A stretch of DNA of 64,000 nucleotides from Gonapodya prolifera JEL478 (GCA_001574975.1 KQ965750.1:248001-312000); one strand, 5' to 3'; shown: positions 1 through 15,600, counted from the first letter of the stretch. Translations and numbers: made by a program. Notes: generated from the sequence alone by a model not told the origin.

Positions 1-985
1 GGACAGGTCTGCTCCGTCGCGTGGCCCTTCCTGCGCGCATCGACGCGTTGCGTGACGCCGTGTCGAGCCGCGACGGGTGGCGCAGGGCGCTGTACTTGTG
101 CGCGTCCGTCGCGCCCTACAGAGCGATGAAGGCGGCGGAGAAGAAGAAGGAGGTGCCGGCCGTCAAGTGGGTCGTTAGGGAGGCGCTTAAAGTGAGTTGG
201 GCCTTGTTCGTTGGAGTTTTGTTTCGTGGGGAAGTGTGCTGTTTAGAGTGTGATGTGAACAACGCTACTCCTTCTGACTCAATCTTTTCGCGAACTGTGC
301 AGCTCAAGTCCGACGACGCCGACCTCGTCGCGTCTCTCTTTTCCTCTCGGGACGCAGTCTCGGCGCTTGCCGAACGCGTGCACTCCCTGCCACCTGCTTC
401 CACGATACGGAGTTCTCTTGCTCCAGCGGACCTCGACAACCTGCGTGAGGACGTCGGATCGCTCGTGCGGGATCTGGGCCAGACCAAGGGCCTGCGCGAC
501 AAGTGGGAGCTGGCGGTGCTGATCGTGGCTTTGGAAGACGTCGTTGCGCGGGCGGGACGGAGTGAGAGCGTCGATGGTATGTGGCACAGGTGGATGGCGA
601 GTCGTGTAGGTCCTGACGGACTCCTTTTCGAAAGACGAGAGCGCGGTTCCGGTCCTGGAGTTGTACGGCAAGCTCCTCGAAATTTGCGACGAACTCGATT
701 TGCGGAAGGTGTGGGAGCTGAAACCGCTGCTCTCGGTGAGTCTGCAACGAACCGTTGGTCCCTTGATCGACGAATGACTTCATCCGCACCCCCGGAAACG
801 CCGGCTCCTTTCGGTGCATTATCCTGTCACGGTTGTACCAGGGCGACGACATTGTCCGTATCCTCAACCGCAAGCCAGGCCCGGGCATGAAAGAGATTCT
901 CGTGTCGGTTGTGGTGTGGCAGATGAGAAACCCGACGGGAAGCACGAGCGAGTGCGAGGAATGGTTGAGGAGTCGATGGACATAG
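1..985 (+). CDS. CCA1: CCA tRNA nucleotidyltransferase, C-terminal part (5' end outside window)
   Basis: Adds or repairs the 3' CCA end of tRNAs in nucleus, cytosol and mitochondria. Only the C-terminal region is present; the catalytic head lies before the window. Four exons can be joined: 1-191, 303-576, 635-735 and 842-985, with GT-AG introns between. Recognisable C-terminal family features are VVREALK followed by a helical segment (LKSDDADLVASLF), the ELYGKLLEICDELDL helix, LLSGDDIVRIL and the signature KPGPGMKEILVSVVVWQ. The protein ends in EEWLRSRWT with a TAG stop at 983-985. The family usually shows KPGPW at the signature; here it reads KPGPG. Identification rests on the order and spacing of these short motifs. 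The reverse strand carries long but meaningless open frames. The reaction is family knowledge, not visible in this fragment. Confidence 0.82.
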
Positions 986-1375
986 ATTGTACAGCTTTGA
1001 GTTTTGCATCAATATCCGGAAAATGAATTATGAAGAAGCGTTCCGGCTTCCCTATTTACTCCGCGCTGAAAGGTCGGTCATTTAAGTGCGCATGTGCAAA
1101 ACGTGCGATACCTAAATCATTCGCTATTCCTTCGTACTAACTCTCTGTTGCGTTGATTAGTCACGAGGCGTGAAAACGCCCACCGTTGCCCGTTTCACTG
1201 CCACCACCCGTATTCAAGCAAGACTCAAATAGGTTGCTCTCCGTAAAGTCTTCCGTTTAAAAGGTGCGAGAGTGGGTAAAGAGAGAACAAGTGAGGTAAC
1301 CCCGAGAACTCGGACATTCTTGATAGGGATCGTCTAAACATCACTGGAGTGACGGCCCGGACTCGGGGAAAACCA
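986..1375. other. intergenic, 3' of CCA1 and 5' of the ankyrin/SP-RING gene
   Basis: No gene seen. The stretch must hold the CCA1 3' end and the promoter and leader of the next gene on the same strand. I see no clear TATA box, repeat or RNA gene. Confidence 0.5.
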
Positions 1376-3989
1376 ATGAATTGGAAGGACATCCAGCTGA
1401 TCGTGGCTGCGGAGAATGGCGACTTCGAAGCAGTCAACCGACTCCTCGAATTCGGTGCCAACCCAATGTCAAAAAAGTTGATCACCATAACGGGCAACGT
1501 TGCCATCTGGCAGCGTGAATCTGTCGCAGAACATGATACGCCTCTGAGGCCCATAGAAGATAAGGTTCAGTGCGAAAGCGCCCTCGCATTGGCAATCATC
1601 CACAACCATTATCGAGTCGTTGAGGCCCTGTTGCGGAGCTCCGCGGACCCCGATGAAGAAATTCGTTGGCAAATTGGAAACAACTCTTTGAAAACAAAGC
1701 GCTTGTCTGCCATCGAGTGGCGCAAACGATGGGAATGGACGATTTCCTTCCCGTCCGCTCTGACATTGGCACTTGCTACGGGAGGCGGTGTTGCGAGGAG
1801 ACACGATGGACAAACAATCCACACTTATCCACCTCGTTCTGGTAATTTAATGATCAATTGCAAAGGGGCACATCCCGTGTTAGATGAAATCAGCCTTCCA
1901 ACAATGGCCTTCATCGATGCTCCGGTCACTTGTAACCTGGACATCGTCCAACTTCTCCTCGAATTTGGCGCGCAAGTGACCCAACACGACATTGATATCG
2001 CAAAGTGTAATCCAGGACTGTCGTATCTTCTTACGAGAAAGCAAGCCTGGCCCCAATCGCCCCCAGTACAGGCATGGGAAGTCAATAAGTCACCTCCTTC
2101 TCAGGAAGTAGAGATGCAGGATAGCGTGGTTCCAACAAATGACGCCGGAATGGATGTGGTTGAGGTTGCCTTGAACGGTTCGTCTTCTTCCACTCTTGTC
2201 ACAACCAACAATTCAGAATGTGGAGTCCACATTGACGTCGACGACATGTTGAATGCTGCGGAACCCGACAAGGTTGAGTCACAACAGTTTCCTCAAAGTG
2301 TCCAAATTTCTTTCATATCTCTGAGCAATGCGAATGATGGGGAAGTCGATGGGAACATTTTCGAAAATACTGCAAATAATGCGTCATGGGCATCTGTCCC
2401 TGTCTCACGCCCATCAGCACAAGCTGCACAACTCCTCGCGCCTGGGAATTCGCTATCTGCCGTCCAGACTGTCCAGCTACAGCACGACTTGTGGAGCAGC
2501 CCATTTGGCTTGCATTCCCCAGCACAACTCCAAGGCGATGCGACTGGAACGCAACCCGGCTTCCCAATTCGTACTCAAGGGACTCAGCTTCCACTAGCCG
2601 GCGGATTGTCGTCATCTGGTCTCACCAACGCTTCCACAAATAATGCCGTCCTGTCTTCAGCAAACCAGCTCTTGGCTCAGACGCAGGAAAGCATCAATCA
2701 GATGGGCGCTCAGCAGACATGCAATCCAATCGGCAATGCTAAGCCCTCTGAAGCCACCCAGGGCTACTCTACTTCTCCCATGTGAGTATTAGCTTTCGTT
2801 TTGCTTATAAGCCCTGTTCACTCTTTATGCTGACGTTGACACTTTAGATTTGTGAATGCAGTCGCCTCCCCAGAATCTGTGGCATCATCAGTAAGCAGTG
2901 ATGAACCGGGTCAATTGATATTGGGCTGTGAAGCATGGCTCCGAGAGCGGGGAAGAGATGAAGCAGGATACCATTCAGATGCATCCTCAATATCAACAGA
3001 CTCTGACGGAAATGCAGCTGGAGAAGTTGATGGTGATGCATTTATTACTCCTTTTGGGTCTTCCGAAGGTCCCCTTCGCCATATGGAGCCCTGGCAATCT
3101 GCAATCGGATCAACCTGAATTTGTTTTGACAAGTCGCCATAGCCCCACACACCTGGATACAGTATCCACATTTGGGTTTCATCATTCTATGAACGACGCG
3201 CCATCAATGGCAGTGGATGGATCCATCAGTGGAGCCCGTGGAAATTCTAGGGTTGAAGTACAGGCACTCAGGCCTCATGCTGGAGGCAAACGTCCTGCTT
3301 TGACCTTAGTGAACACTTCCCATCAAACAGGGCCCCCAGAAGTTGATATGCTTTATGAGACTATTTCCTTTTGTTGCCCAATTTCCAAACTGAGGATTTT
3401 GTCTCCAGTTCGTGGATCACAGTGCAACCATAAACAGGCATTTGATCGTGAGGTGGGCAAGGGCAATTTTATACCTTTTGATGAACGCTAAGCTCTTTGT
3501 TTCAAGGCACTCCTCGGTATCATGCCTCCATCTGGTCGTTATCTTTGCCCCTTTGCTGGTTGCGGGCAAAAAATAATCCGTTCAGCGATCAAGGAGGACG
3601 TCGCCTTCACAAACCTTCTACGGAAATATCCCTCTGACGATCAATGCATACTCTTCCCTGATGGATCAAGCACGCAGTATATATCACCCTCACCAGCTGC
3701 TGAGATAATCGAAGTGTCTGACTCTCAAGGGAACGAACCCATAGTCGACGAAATTCTAAAAGAGGAGTTGTCTATCAAGCGCGAACCACAAAGCCAGGCA
3801 AGGTACAATGTAGAGTCATCACGTCCCATCGTCATTTTTGACGATGACGAAATCATTCCTGGTTTATGCCGAATGAGAACGCGAAATGACAAACAATGCC
3901 GGAACCACGTTAGCGTCGGTGTGCTTTGTGCACTTCATGCAAGGAATCCAACGGGGGAAGACCCTCTAGAGTTCCGAGCCTTATTTTAG
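1376..3989 (+). CDS. ankyrin-repeat protein with SP-RING (MIZ) zinc finger and C-terminal Cys/His cluster; possible SUMO ligase
   Basis: Not a protein I can name. The N-terminus has ankyrin-type helices (LIVAAENGDFEAVNRLLEFG, then a repeat near residue 70 and another near 190). A long Ser/Thr/Gln/Asn-rich linker follows. The C-terminal part holds an SP-RING/MIZ finger: FCCPISKLRI, PVRGSQCNH, QAFD, then after an intron RYLCPFAGCGQKI. SP-RING fingers are the E2-binding part of PIAS/Siz/Nse2 SUMO ligases, so SUMO ligation in the nucleus is the likely role. The tail has C-x7-C-x9-C-x2-H (CRMRTRNDKQC to CALHAR), like small DUF5763-type clusters. Exons: 1376-2781; 2848 to about 3057; about 3134-3452; about 3510-3989. 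The third junction (weak donor near 3058) is the least certain. The start is the first ATG that opens directly into the ankyrin helix. Stop TAG 3987-3989. Confidence 0.72.
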
Positions 3990-4264
3990 CGGGACAGGAC
4001 ACACACAGGCGTGAGGATCCAGAAAGGTAAACCTTCGCATGCTTCGTAGTAACACATGTGCAATCAGTTGTTTAGTTTGGTAGAAATGAGGTTTTCTTCT
4101 CACCTGGGGTGTTATGGTCTGACGTCGCCGAACGGCACAGTCGTTAGCTAACGGACATAACATTTACAGCGCCATGGAAAAATATGATATATTCGTATTT
4201 CTGATAATACCACTTTCTTTTCGTCCATTCCCCCTCACCCCTTTGCGCTTTCGCAGCGTTCGAT

Positions 4265-6236
4265 TCACGCAGACGTAACATCTTCGGTGGACTTTTTCAT
4301 TTCCTCCAGCTTTCTCACCTCACGGGCGAGAATTCTTGCCTCAGTTGCTGCACGGTCACGTAGCGCACCCAAGACCTCCTTCTTATCGGGGGTAAGCTCA
4401 GTCTCACGCGCTCCAATCTTTGCCGAGACGTCCTGAATCGCGGTGAGCACGGCAGAAAGTTGGTTGGGCACTACGTGGGATAGGGATTTTATCAAGGAGC
4501 ATCGAAGAAAATTGAGGGAACAAAACTCACGCCAATGAATAATGGGACTTCCTCCTGTCGCAACCGGATGGTTTGTGTACTTCAGAATATACGCTTTGGT
4601 GAACCTCCAGTGGCGACTGTTTCAAAAAGCAACATGAGAGAAAGTCGCTTTGTCCACCCCNCGAACACTCACTCCCTAAACTCCCGGATCTGATCAAGGG
4701 CTTCGACGTACGTAACTGCCGAGTTGGGGTCAGCCTCTGCAAAGGCTCGCACCCCAATCTCGCGCGCGCGAGCCTCGACCCACGTCACCCATGCGGAGTG
4801 GTGCGATGGACGATAAGTTCGGAAATCCATCAGCGTTTCCGTCAGAGGATTCTGCGGCATCCGTTCTGTGAGCTGAAGGAGATTGTCCAATGTGGGAACA
4901 ATCGAGTCGTTGGCTCCACTCTCCCCTCTGAAGAACGTCGGCTGGTCGCTGACTCCTTCATAAAGGACACCGTTCGGGAACATGGGCTGATTCTTGGTTC
5001 CCATAATGAACGTTCGGAAGTCCTTGTAACCCGATGGTTCAGATCTTCCCCACATTGTATCCATGACAAAGTTAATCTGAATGAAGCACAAAATGAGCGA
5101 AAAGGCAAGCGAAGGGCCAAGTGGAGGAAGCTGAGAACGTACCCGTCTGGCAGCTTCCACAAGCTCTTCTAAACCAGCGTTGAACTTATCACGATCACCG
5201 CGCGCAGCCGCGTCTATTGTGTCGACAGTCGCAGACACGAGAGCGCCAGAGTGGCGCACCATCGCAACATGCACCAATATGAAGCCTACTTCCTGCAAGT
5301 CGGACAAAAAAAGACATGTTAACATGACACTTGAGGGCCAAAAATGGGTGAGATCTCACAGATTCTGATCCTGCGAATGATCTGATCACGTCAAGATTCT
5401 TGTAGTCGTGGGGACGTGAAGGATCGATTCGGCGGAAATTGTACAGTGCATAGCTTTGCGCATACTCCATGAACGGCTTTGAGAATAGTCTGTCAGCCAA
5501 GATAGACAGCGGCACGGCGATCTGCTTGGGTAAGACGGGTCTTCCAAGCCCATAGGAGTCGCCAGTCCTCCTGATTTCCAAATCACAAGGTTCGAGCAGG
5601 TAGGCCGAGGCCAAGAACGTGTAGTCTCGATATAGCGCGGCCAAGAGCTCCAGATCGGTGATCTCGCTCACGTCCAAGAGCGGGAACCGTGACAGAACTT
5701 CGTCTCCGAGCTCTCCACGTGCGAGTAATCCTCTGCCCCCGTTGCGGAGGTAAACCGGCATGCGTTGGAGAATGTGTTCAAGTGAGTCAAACTTGTGGCG
5801 CAGAAGGAGAGAAAGTAGGTGTGTGTGTGGGGGGGCGGGAGGGTGGGGTGCGAGCGAAGAGGAAAGATCCAGGTGAGAACTTGGTCGGCAACATTGAGTC
5901 GTGCATCCCACGACGACGCAAAAAAACACGACCGAAGGCCTTGTAATGTGAATCTCACTTGAGCTGGGAGGACATCTATGGGATCCTGGACGAATTCCCG
6001 AAGCGCACCAAGTTAGTCACATGACCTCGCGCTCCAGCTATTTTCAGCTCTACCTTTCTTGGAAGGAAGCCATTAGCTCTCCCCACCGTGAAAACGGGAA
6101 GGGCAGAGTCGGACCGGTAATCCTCGACAAGCTGAAAGGTGGGGTTTGCGCGCGCGCCAAAGCTCGGGACAGGCGACGCAAGGGCCCGCGAAGAAGCAGT
6201 CACGTAGAATCGGGCAAGACCTTTCGCTCGCTGCAT
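4265..6236 (-). CDS. IDO: indoleamine 2,3-dioxygenase family enzyme, with a presequence-like N-terminus
   Basis: Haem dioxygenase opening the indole ring of tryptophan to N-formylkynurenine, the first step of the kynurenine/NAD route. Family marks in order: GFLPRK-DPIDVLPAQ; LEHILQRMPVYL; AVPLSILADRLFSKP; EVGFILVHVAMVRHSGALV; DYKDFRTFIMG-like GYKDFRTFIMG; FFRGESGANDSIVP; and HWRFTKAYIL, which carries the proximal haem-ligand histidine, then PVATGGSPIIHWLPNQL. About eight exons join cleanly; the small one at 5959-5985 encodes DPIDVLPAQ. Position 4661 is an N but lies in an intron. The start at 6234-6236 gives MQRAKGLARFYVTASSRAL, rich in R/S/A and lacking acidic residues, which resembles a mitochondrial targeting peptide; most IDO proteins are cytosolic. 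Stop TGA at 4265-4267. Same strand as the sulfatase gene upstream at 6711-9002. Confidence 0.9.
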
Positions 6237-6710
6237 TGTGTTGGTAGGTTGGGTAGGAAAGGAAGAGTCTCGAAAAGTGGGGAAACTGAATGGACAGATC
6301 CTGAATGTGTCAGTCTCCCAGACCTGGACCCTCAAACCGCAGCAAAGAGGCGCAGACTAAGGGCTCGTATCTGCAACACTTGCCTCGAGAGATCGCGACA
6401 TCCAGCTCATGCAGAGTCCTCACGAGTCTGTTACAGGGAAAAAAGGGGGGGAAGCCCTCACTTCAACGAGATTGACACCTCAGAATCACTAACTAATTGT
6501 ACGAACAGCTCAGACAGGAGGTACCTGGATGCAAACAGAATTGTTTGCGCGCCGATCTGGGACCGGGCAGTTGTTGTCCAACCTCCCTGTCCGCGTTTCT
6601 TTTGAACGTGAATTGATTGGAGCTGACGCAGATTCATTGTTGGAGACACAGACGATAACACAAATCAAGATTTTTTATCAGTACGAACTCAATAATTACC
6701 CTCCCAAAAT

Positions 6711-9422
<2,712 letters not shown>

Positions 9423-11568
9423 ATGGACGTAAAACGCGATCGATTCGCATTTGTCTTTGCAGAAAAGACTGCGGCTGAAGCAGAATCCACGGACATTGGC
9501 CAATACGAAGACCCAACACCTCAACCTGATTCCGCTCTGCCAGGATGGACCGCATCCTATGCCCCTCTTGGAAATGCTGACGTTGAGGGGAAACCTCGCG
9601 ATGTGGTTGAAGCGCAGCACGTACACGGGGACACTGGAGTCCAAGCGAACGAGGATGCGGACGCTCACACCTGCATAATATGCTCGTCGCCATGGTCGAA
9701 CGCGGGATCTCACAGGATTGTATCGCTCAAGTGCGGGCACCTCTTTGGCTTCTGGTGCGTCCACTTTCGTGTCACTCAAATGAAACCGATCACCGCAATG
9801 GATCCCAGGCAGCTGCATCGAGAAATGGCTTCGCGTGGACAAGAAGAAAAAAGGCATGAAAACGTGTCCACTTTGCGCGTGAGTTGAGCTCTTCGGTGGC
9901 GACTTGTGGTATGGTCATCTTCGTTATGGTTCCTCTTTGATAGTGAACCTGCGGCGGTCACTCACATTCGGCCCATCATTGCGACCAGAGTTGTCGCCAA
10001 GGACGATTTAGAGCTCAGAAGAACGAGAGAGCAACTCGAGCACGTGCAAAAGCAGTACAACACGTTGATTCGGGAGAATGCTGCTCTCAAACTGACCATT
10101 CAAGCAGAGAAGAATACGACGGCGGATTTGAAGAGGAAAAATCAGGCTCTCGAGGGAGAGCTGTCCTGGTGCGGAGTCGTCCCGATTGTGCGATGTTCAT
10201 GTCAAGACAGACTAATCGTCACGTTACGTCAAACTTATCAGGCTGCGCAACAACGGGCCAGCTAAACGACATAAGGCGAACCACGTCGAGGATGCTGCGG
10301 ATTTGGAACGAGACGACACCGAGAAACAGAATGAACAAACAGCCGACGACAACCCCGCTCAACACGAATTAGTCGCTTCACCTCGTTTCTCCTTCACCGA
10401 ATCGCTTACATTTCCCCCAGAGGTGAGAAGCTTTGGATAGCTGTCGTTTGTACCGTTGAAAAAAGTGCACCTCATTTGTTTCGCAGTACACCTGTCCCCG
10501 AGTCCTCTCACATGACCCCATTACCAACGTTCTTTTCGTATCCGTGGAGGAGCCTCAACGCCAGCGGCACGGTTTGATGAAAGTGAATCTATATGACTCC
10601 TTGCGCACGGAATTTATTCCAGTTCACTCGAAGCAAATCAGGGATTGCAATCTGCACCCGCTGGAAGGCGGTATGGCCTTGACAGCGTCCGTTGATAAAT
10701 CATTGAAGCTCACTCACACGCACTCCAACACCGTCGTGGCCACATTCAATGTCGACAAGCCGGCATGGTCCTGCTGCTGGCATGGATCGGATCCCAATTA
10801 CATTTACGCTGGTCTTGTGAGCAACTGCATCACGGTGTTCGACATCAGAAAGCCCGCAACATCGCTCATGGTCGTTGGTGGAGATGCAACGGGTGGTCCC
10901 GGTAAAGCCATTCACTCTTTGAGCTTTGTCGCGAGCGGTGACGGACGCTCCGCGGGACTGATTGGAGCAAACCTGGAAACAGTCTTCATGTCGAATTGCG
11001 TTGAAACATTGGGTTCGTCTCATCTTCGTAGCAGAACTATATCTCGCCTGAGCGATTGGTTAGGTAAGATGAAGGAAAGCACTCAAGTTCAAGCATTGCT
11101 TTCGTGTTATAATCCTTTCACTTTCAAGGAAATTGCACATCAATGTCCTTTGACTCAGCATCAGATAGCCTTGTGGCAACATTTCGAAACCCGGGAACAA
11201 TGACCGCTTCGCACAGACTGGGAAAATTATGTGTCGCCAACGATGCGACGCTCAAGAATTTCGGCGAAGTGGGGCGATCTCCGGTCGGAACGAGTATCAC
11301 ACGTTCGAGCTTGTTCACAATAAAACATTCAACCGGGGAGAGCACGATTCTCGCAACCGGCGACTACTCGCAATCTCGGCTTCAAATTTGGGATTTATCA
11401 AACAAGATTCAAAATGATGATTTGGTCTCTACACATGACGAATATTACGACCTCCCGCTATATCCTGGCGCCACAGTTCTGGATGCCGCATTATGCAAAA
11501 CAAAATCGTCACCACTATTAGCTTGCCTCACACAAAGTTCGGTCCACCTTTTCGGCGTAACATTATGA
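9423..11568 (+). CDS. RFWD3: RFWD3-type E3 ubiquitin ligase (RING, coiled coil, WD40)
   Basis: In animals RFWD3 ubiquitinates RPA and RAD51 at stalled forks and interstrand crosslinks. Order seen: an acidic N-terminus; RING with CIICSSPWSNAG, LKCGHLFGF, CIEKWL and TCPLC (the last two joined across an intron ending near 9810); THIRPIIATRVVAKDD; a coiled coil of about 60 residues (DLELRRTREQLEHVQKQYN); a basic/acidic linker; then a WD40-like propeller with HSKQIRDCNLHP, DKSLKLTHTHSNTVVATF, PAWSCCWHGSDPNYIYAGL and DSLVATFRNPGTM. All of these match the family in order. Exons end near 9758, 9879, 10168, 10420 and 11064, with phase-compatible GT-AG introns. Start ATG 9423; stop TGA 11566-11568. It converges on the methyltransferase gene with a 53-bp gap. 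Confidence 0.88.
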
Positions 11569-11621
11569 CACCCCGGAAGTGCGAAAGGAAGAGGAACGAT
11601 ACCCATGTCTAATTCATAGCA

Positions 11622-12538
11622 TTAACGTCTGCTTAGCAAGAAGCCGTGGTACGCAGTTATTGCATTTGATTGCGAATCCTTGTAGCCAGGAAATCTTTCA
11701 TGGCGCTCAATATACCAATCCGTTCGTCGTATAAGCTTCTCCATTTCTGAGCGAGTGAAAGCAGAGAGCTCAGAGGTTTCATCAAGTTCGGGAAATGTAA
11801 CCCCGAAGACACCGAAATGTCCCGGCTTGACCAGTTCGAACACTCGTCGCAAGAGTTGCTCCGGGTCGCGAACAAAGTCCATAACTCCGACGCACACTAG
11901 ATTCCAAACGTTAGCTCGACGTGATAAGGAGTATGAAAACCATATTCTCACCGACGCCGTCGTAGACATCAGGAAACCTAAGTTCGCGCTCTATATCCCC
12001 GCATATGAGATTTCGGAACGATCCTCGTTTCGCCGCTTTTTCAAGCATCTTGTGAGAGTTTCATGAAGGTTCGAAGATCGACTGCAACAGGAAAGCGCTG
12101 TCCCCACCTCTTTCGTTGCATCGATGCCATCGACGTTAAAGTTTACCGCATGGTTATCGGAGAGAAATATGGCAGAGCTTTGACCAGTTCCACAACCCAA
12201 ATCTAAAATCTTGTAAGGCTTGGTACATGAACCGGGATGAATTGGCCCCGAATCACGCTCTCCTGGGGCAGGTGAAAATATCTGAGCACGAGTGAGGTAG
12301 TCCAGAACCCAGCGCGAAATGATGAACGGTGCGGGATATGTGGACCTTTTGCGGTGAGGGCATTATAGACACTGGCAAGTCGAGAAACCGGTTTCTGGCG
12401 GGATGGGGATACATGCCTATCGCTATCAATTTCGTCGTCGTAGGACCTAGAGTAGTCCTTATAGTACGCCGAAATGTCAGAGACGCTCCACGTTGACCGC
12501 GCGTGTCCCTGCGATTCTTGTGCCTCGTAAACTGCCAT
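11622..12538 (-). CDS. class I SAM-dependent methyltransferase, METTL27/WBSCR27-like
   Basis: Small-molecule or protein methyltransferase with a Rossmann fold. The first exon reads WSVSDISAYYKDYSRSYDDE, the YDxWAxxYD-type opening of this family. The cofactor glycine loop is ILDLGCGTGQSSAIF. The third part has the GVMDFVRDPEQLLRRVFELV helix and LKPGHFGVFGVTFPELDE-type strand, then SEMEKLIRRTDW and AYHGFLLSRR at the end. Introns of about 50-90 nt separate at least four exons. Substrate unknown. The ATG at 12536-12538 lies 91 bp from the divergent VPS8 start, implying a very short bidirectional promoter. Confidence 0.78.
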
Positions 12539-12629
12539 TGTTCTTCTCTTTTTATCAGAATCGCCAAAGTCGGTGGAAAGGAGAGGGTGCAGAAGGTGGA
12601 GCTAGTTGGAAGAAATTTAGCCGGCCGAT
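12539..12629. promoter_or_regulatory. 91-bp bidirectional intergenic region, methyltransferase/VPS8
   Basis: Only 91 bases separate two divergent start codons, so both leaders and promoters must fit here or overlap the coding exons. A purine-rich stretch lies in the centre. No TATA-like box is obvious. Confidence 0.5.
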
Positions 12630-15600
12630 ATGGTTGAGCAATTGAAAGTGTTCGACGAGAAATTTCGAGCCATCCGGATTCCGGATACGGAGATCGCCGT
12701 CACCCCGGCGGAGGATATCCAGCAGGCTCTGGAGGGGCTTGCTGGACTCAAGGAGGAGCTGTTCAGTTACCTTCGTGAATCTTCAGCTGAAGGACCGAAA
12801 ACGGCACACAAGCGTGAAAAACTTAAGGATTTATTGGACTCTATTGTCAGAGAGACCAAAGTGTACGAACAATTTGTCGGCGCTAGCAGACCAACGTTGA
12901 CTCTTGAAGCAATTCTTGACGAGGCCGACAATACCGGCACATTTGACCATGGGGACTGGGCGAGTCATGTACATGCGCACAACTTGGATCTATACTCGGA
13001 TGAGGTAGTGACTCCAGGTTTTACCACCGTTATAATGCCAATAACCCAGAATTGCCAGGATGCCAAATCCGATCGTTCCCGTGGCGAACTTTCCCTTGCA
13101 TCTACGCTCTCACCATCTGCACTCGCTGATAATGAATTATCGTCTCCCCACCAGCCATGGCCAACAAGTCGAGAATCACGAACGAGAGACCCCATCTTTG
13201 TTCCACCATCTCCAGATGAACAAACGCCCCCTTTCATTCTGGGACCATCGTCGCATGTATCGTCTGACATCGGAGAATCTTCTTTAGCCGCTTCAATGCT
13301 ACCTGCACTGGAAACGAACGGGTTGACGGCACTGGATAGTGGTTACATCCCTTCTGGACCTCTTGACGTGTTCAAGTGGATCCCACTGCAAAGGTTGAGC
13401 GATCAGGTTTTTGCTGATACTGCTCGTCAGAACATTGGGACTGTCACCGTGATAGCGGTGAGAAAATGTTTCATGCGTGAAGGGAACTGTTCATAATTCA
13501 TCGTATCGACAGGTGAACAATTTGATCGCAATTGGAACTTCTCGTAGTATTATTCTGCTGTTCGATTCCAATCAATCCCTTAAAGCAATTCTTGGTGACA
13601 TCTCAAATGGTTCGTTATGAAAATTAATTTTTGCTCCAATCAAACGTTCTGACTGCGGCAATAGCTCCAGAATTCGGCTCCGTTACGTCTGTTGCAATAT
13701 CTCCAAATCAAACGGTTGTGGCAGCGGGACACAAGGAGGGTGTGATCTCGCTATGGGATACGCATACAGGGGCCAACATAAAAACAATCGTACCTTTCCA
13801 ACCTCAACTTGGATTGAAGCCTTCGCTGAAAGATCGAGACCTTCATGTTAAAGGGATTGCAATTATCCATATATCTTTTACAAGCCAATCGTCGGAGATA
13901 GTTTCAGCAGATGAGAAAGTGAGTCTTCGTTTCGCCATAAAGACCGCCAGTTTTCGATCATGATTTCAATGTAAATAAATACAGGGAACAATTCTGCTTC
14001 ATCGCTTGTCAAAAGTCATGATGGTTTCTTCAGTTAGGAGCATCCGACTACACGGGATTCCCAATGGAGAATCTGCTTCAACTGTTCCGACGACTGTGTT
14101 TTCACTTGCGACCATCACTTATCTGAATAGCCGTCGCTCCCAACGAACGAGCAATCTTCTCGCATTCACTACACCTTATAAGGTATGCGAGACTGTGGAA
14201 ATCATCGAATATGACACCTAAGTGATCATATGTTCAGCTTCAAGTCATGGGCTTTCATCCCCGACCGGAGATAAAGTATAAAATTGTTTGGAGCAAAATG
14301 CATCAGCATGGTGGCAATACTCCGTTCCTGGCCCAAAATATTCCGACGAGTCGTCAGGGAGAATCTCACGTACATACTTCAGAGAGCACCCCCTTCGGAC
14401 TCATGGCTTCTGTTGCTTGGGGCCCGATTCGAATCGGAAAAGATCCACTTGGTACGAGCCCATGCATATTGGTTGATGGCTAGTGTTCCTGCATCAATGA
14501 CTTTCTCTCAGTTTGTTCATCAATCCTAGCATGCTCTTGGTCCAATGTATTGATGCTAACGGAGTTCCAGTTTACTTCAAGCCAAAGCGCCAAAGATTCA
14601 TCATCTCTCAATGTACTGGCTCCCGATGGCAGAAATGGCAATCAGAAACACATGAAATTTGTGCACTTAACTGATCATACAACTTCGAACACTATCGCCG
14701 CGTTAATATGGCTGAACGCACGACATTTGGTCATAATGGAACAAAATGAGCAGATGACAATTTTCGACGCCGAGAAATTTACTTTTGCGGAGATATGTGA
14801 CATCCGATCAAAGGAGATTGTATATCATGACCTTTTTCGGAAACAGTTGGGTCAAACTTCAGGCTCCCCCGGGGTGGCTTATCACCACAGCATCAAGGCA
14901 TACCAAGGGCATCTCTTTGTTTTGGTACGAACTTCCTCACGCCGACTTGTATTTGTCTGACTTTAACTCGGGACATTAGGGTTTCCGTAGCATCTATGCA
15001 GTTTCACTGATCCCGTGGCAAGATAGACTGGTAGCTGCCATAAAAGCTGGTAGTTTTACAACTGCAGTGCACATGGCATTAGAGTTTGCGTCCGGAGAAT
15101 CTTCCCATATAGCCACTGGAATCCCCGATGATCCAGTGTCGCGCAAGGAAATTCTCGGTGATTATATCATGGACATGCTGAAGAGTCATGTCACACTATC
15201 GCTCTCGACCAGCAATTCAGATCAAGATGCCTTCAATGTGAATTTGGTCGCAGGGAATATATCAGAAACCAGCAGCACTGATCACAATGATGTGGTTCGA
15301 CACCTTGCGCAAATCTGTATAAAGACCAGTTTGGAGATTTCTCGTGACGATGAGCTGTTCGACGACATATTTGAACTATTTGCAGACGCAGGAATGGACT
15401 CTGTTTTCTTTGAACAACTTGAGCCTTACATACTGGGAGATAAATTTGTTGGTGGGATAAAAAATGCCACCATCGCTCAGGGACTACTAAACTTTTACAC
15501 GAAACACGGGCTCTATAAGAGACTTGAAGAATGCCTACTTCACATGCACCCTGCAGTCTTGAACATTGACGAAATTCTTAACATCTGCGAAGACCAAAAG

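Noticed and set aside
304-945. 213-codon minus-strand open frame
   Set aside because: Antisense to CCA1 exons; composition follows the sense codons and no motif is seen.
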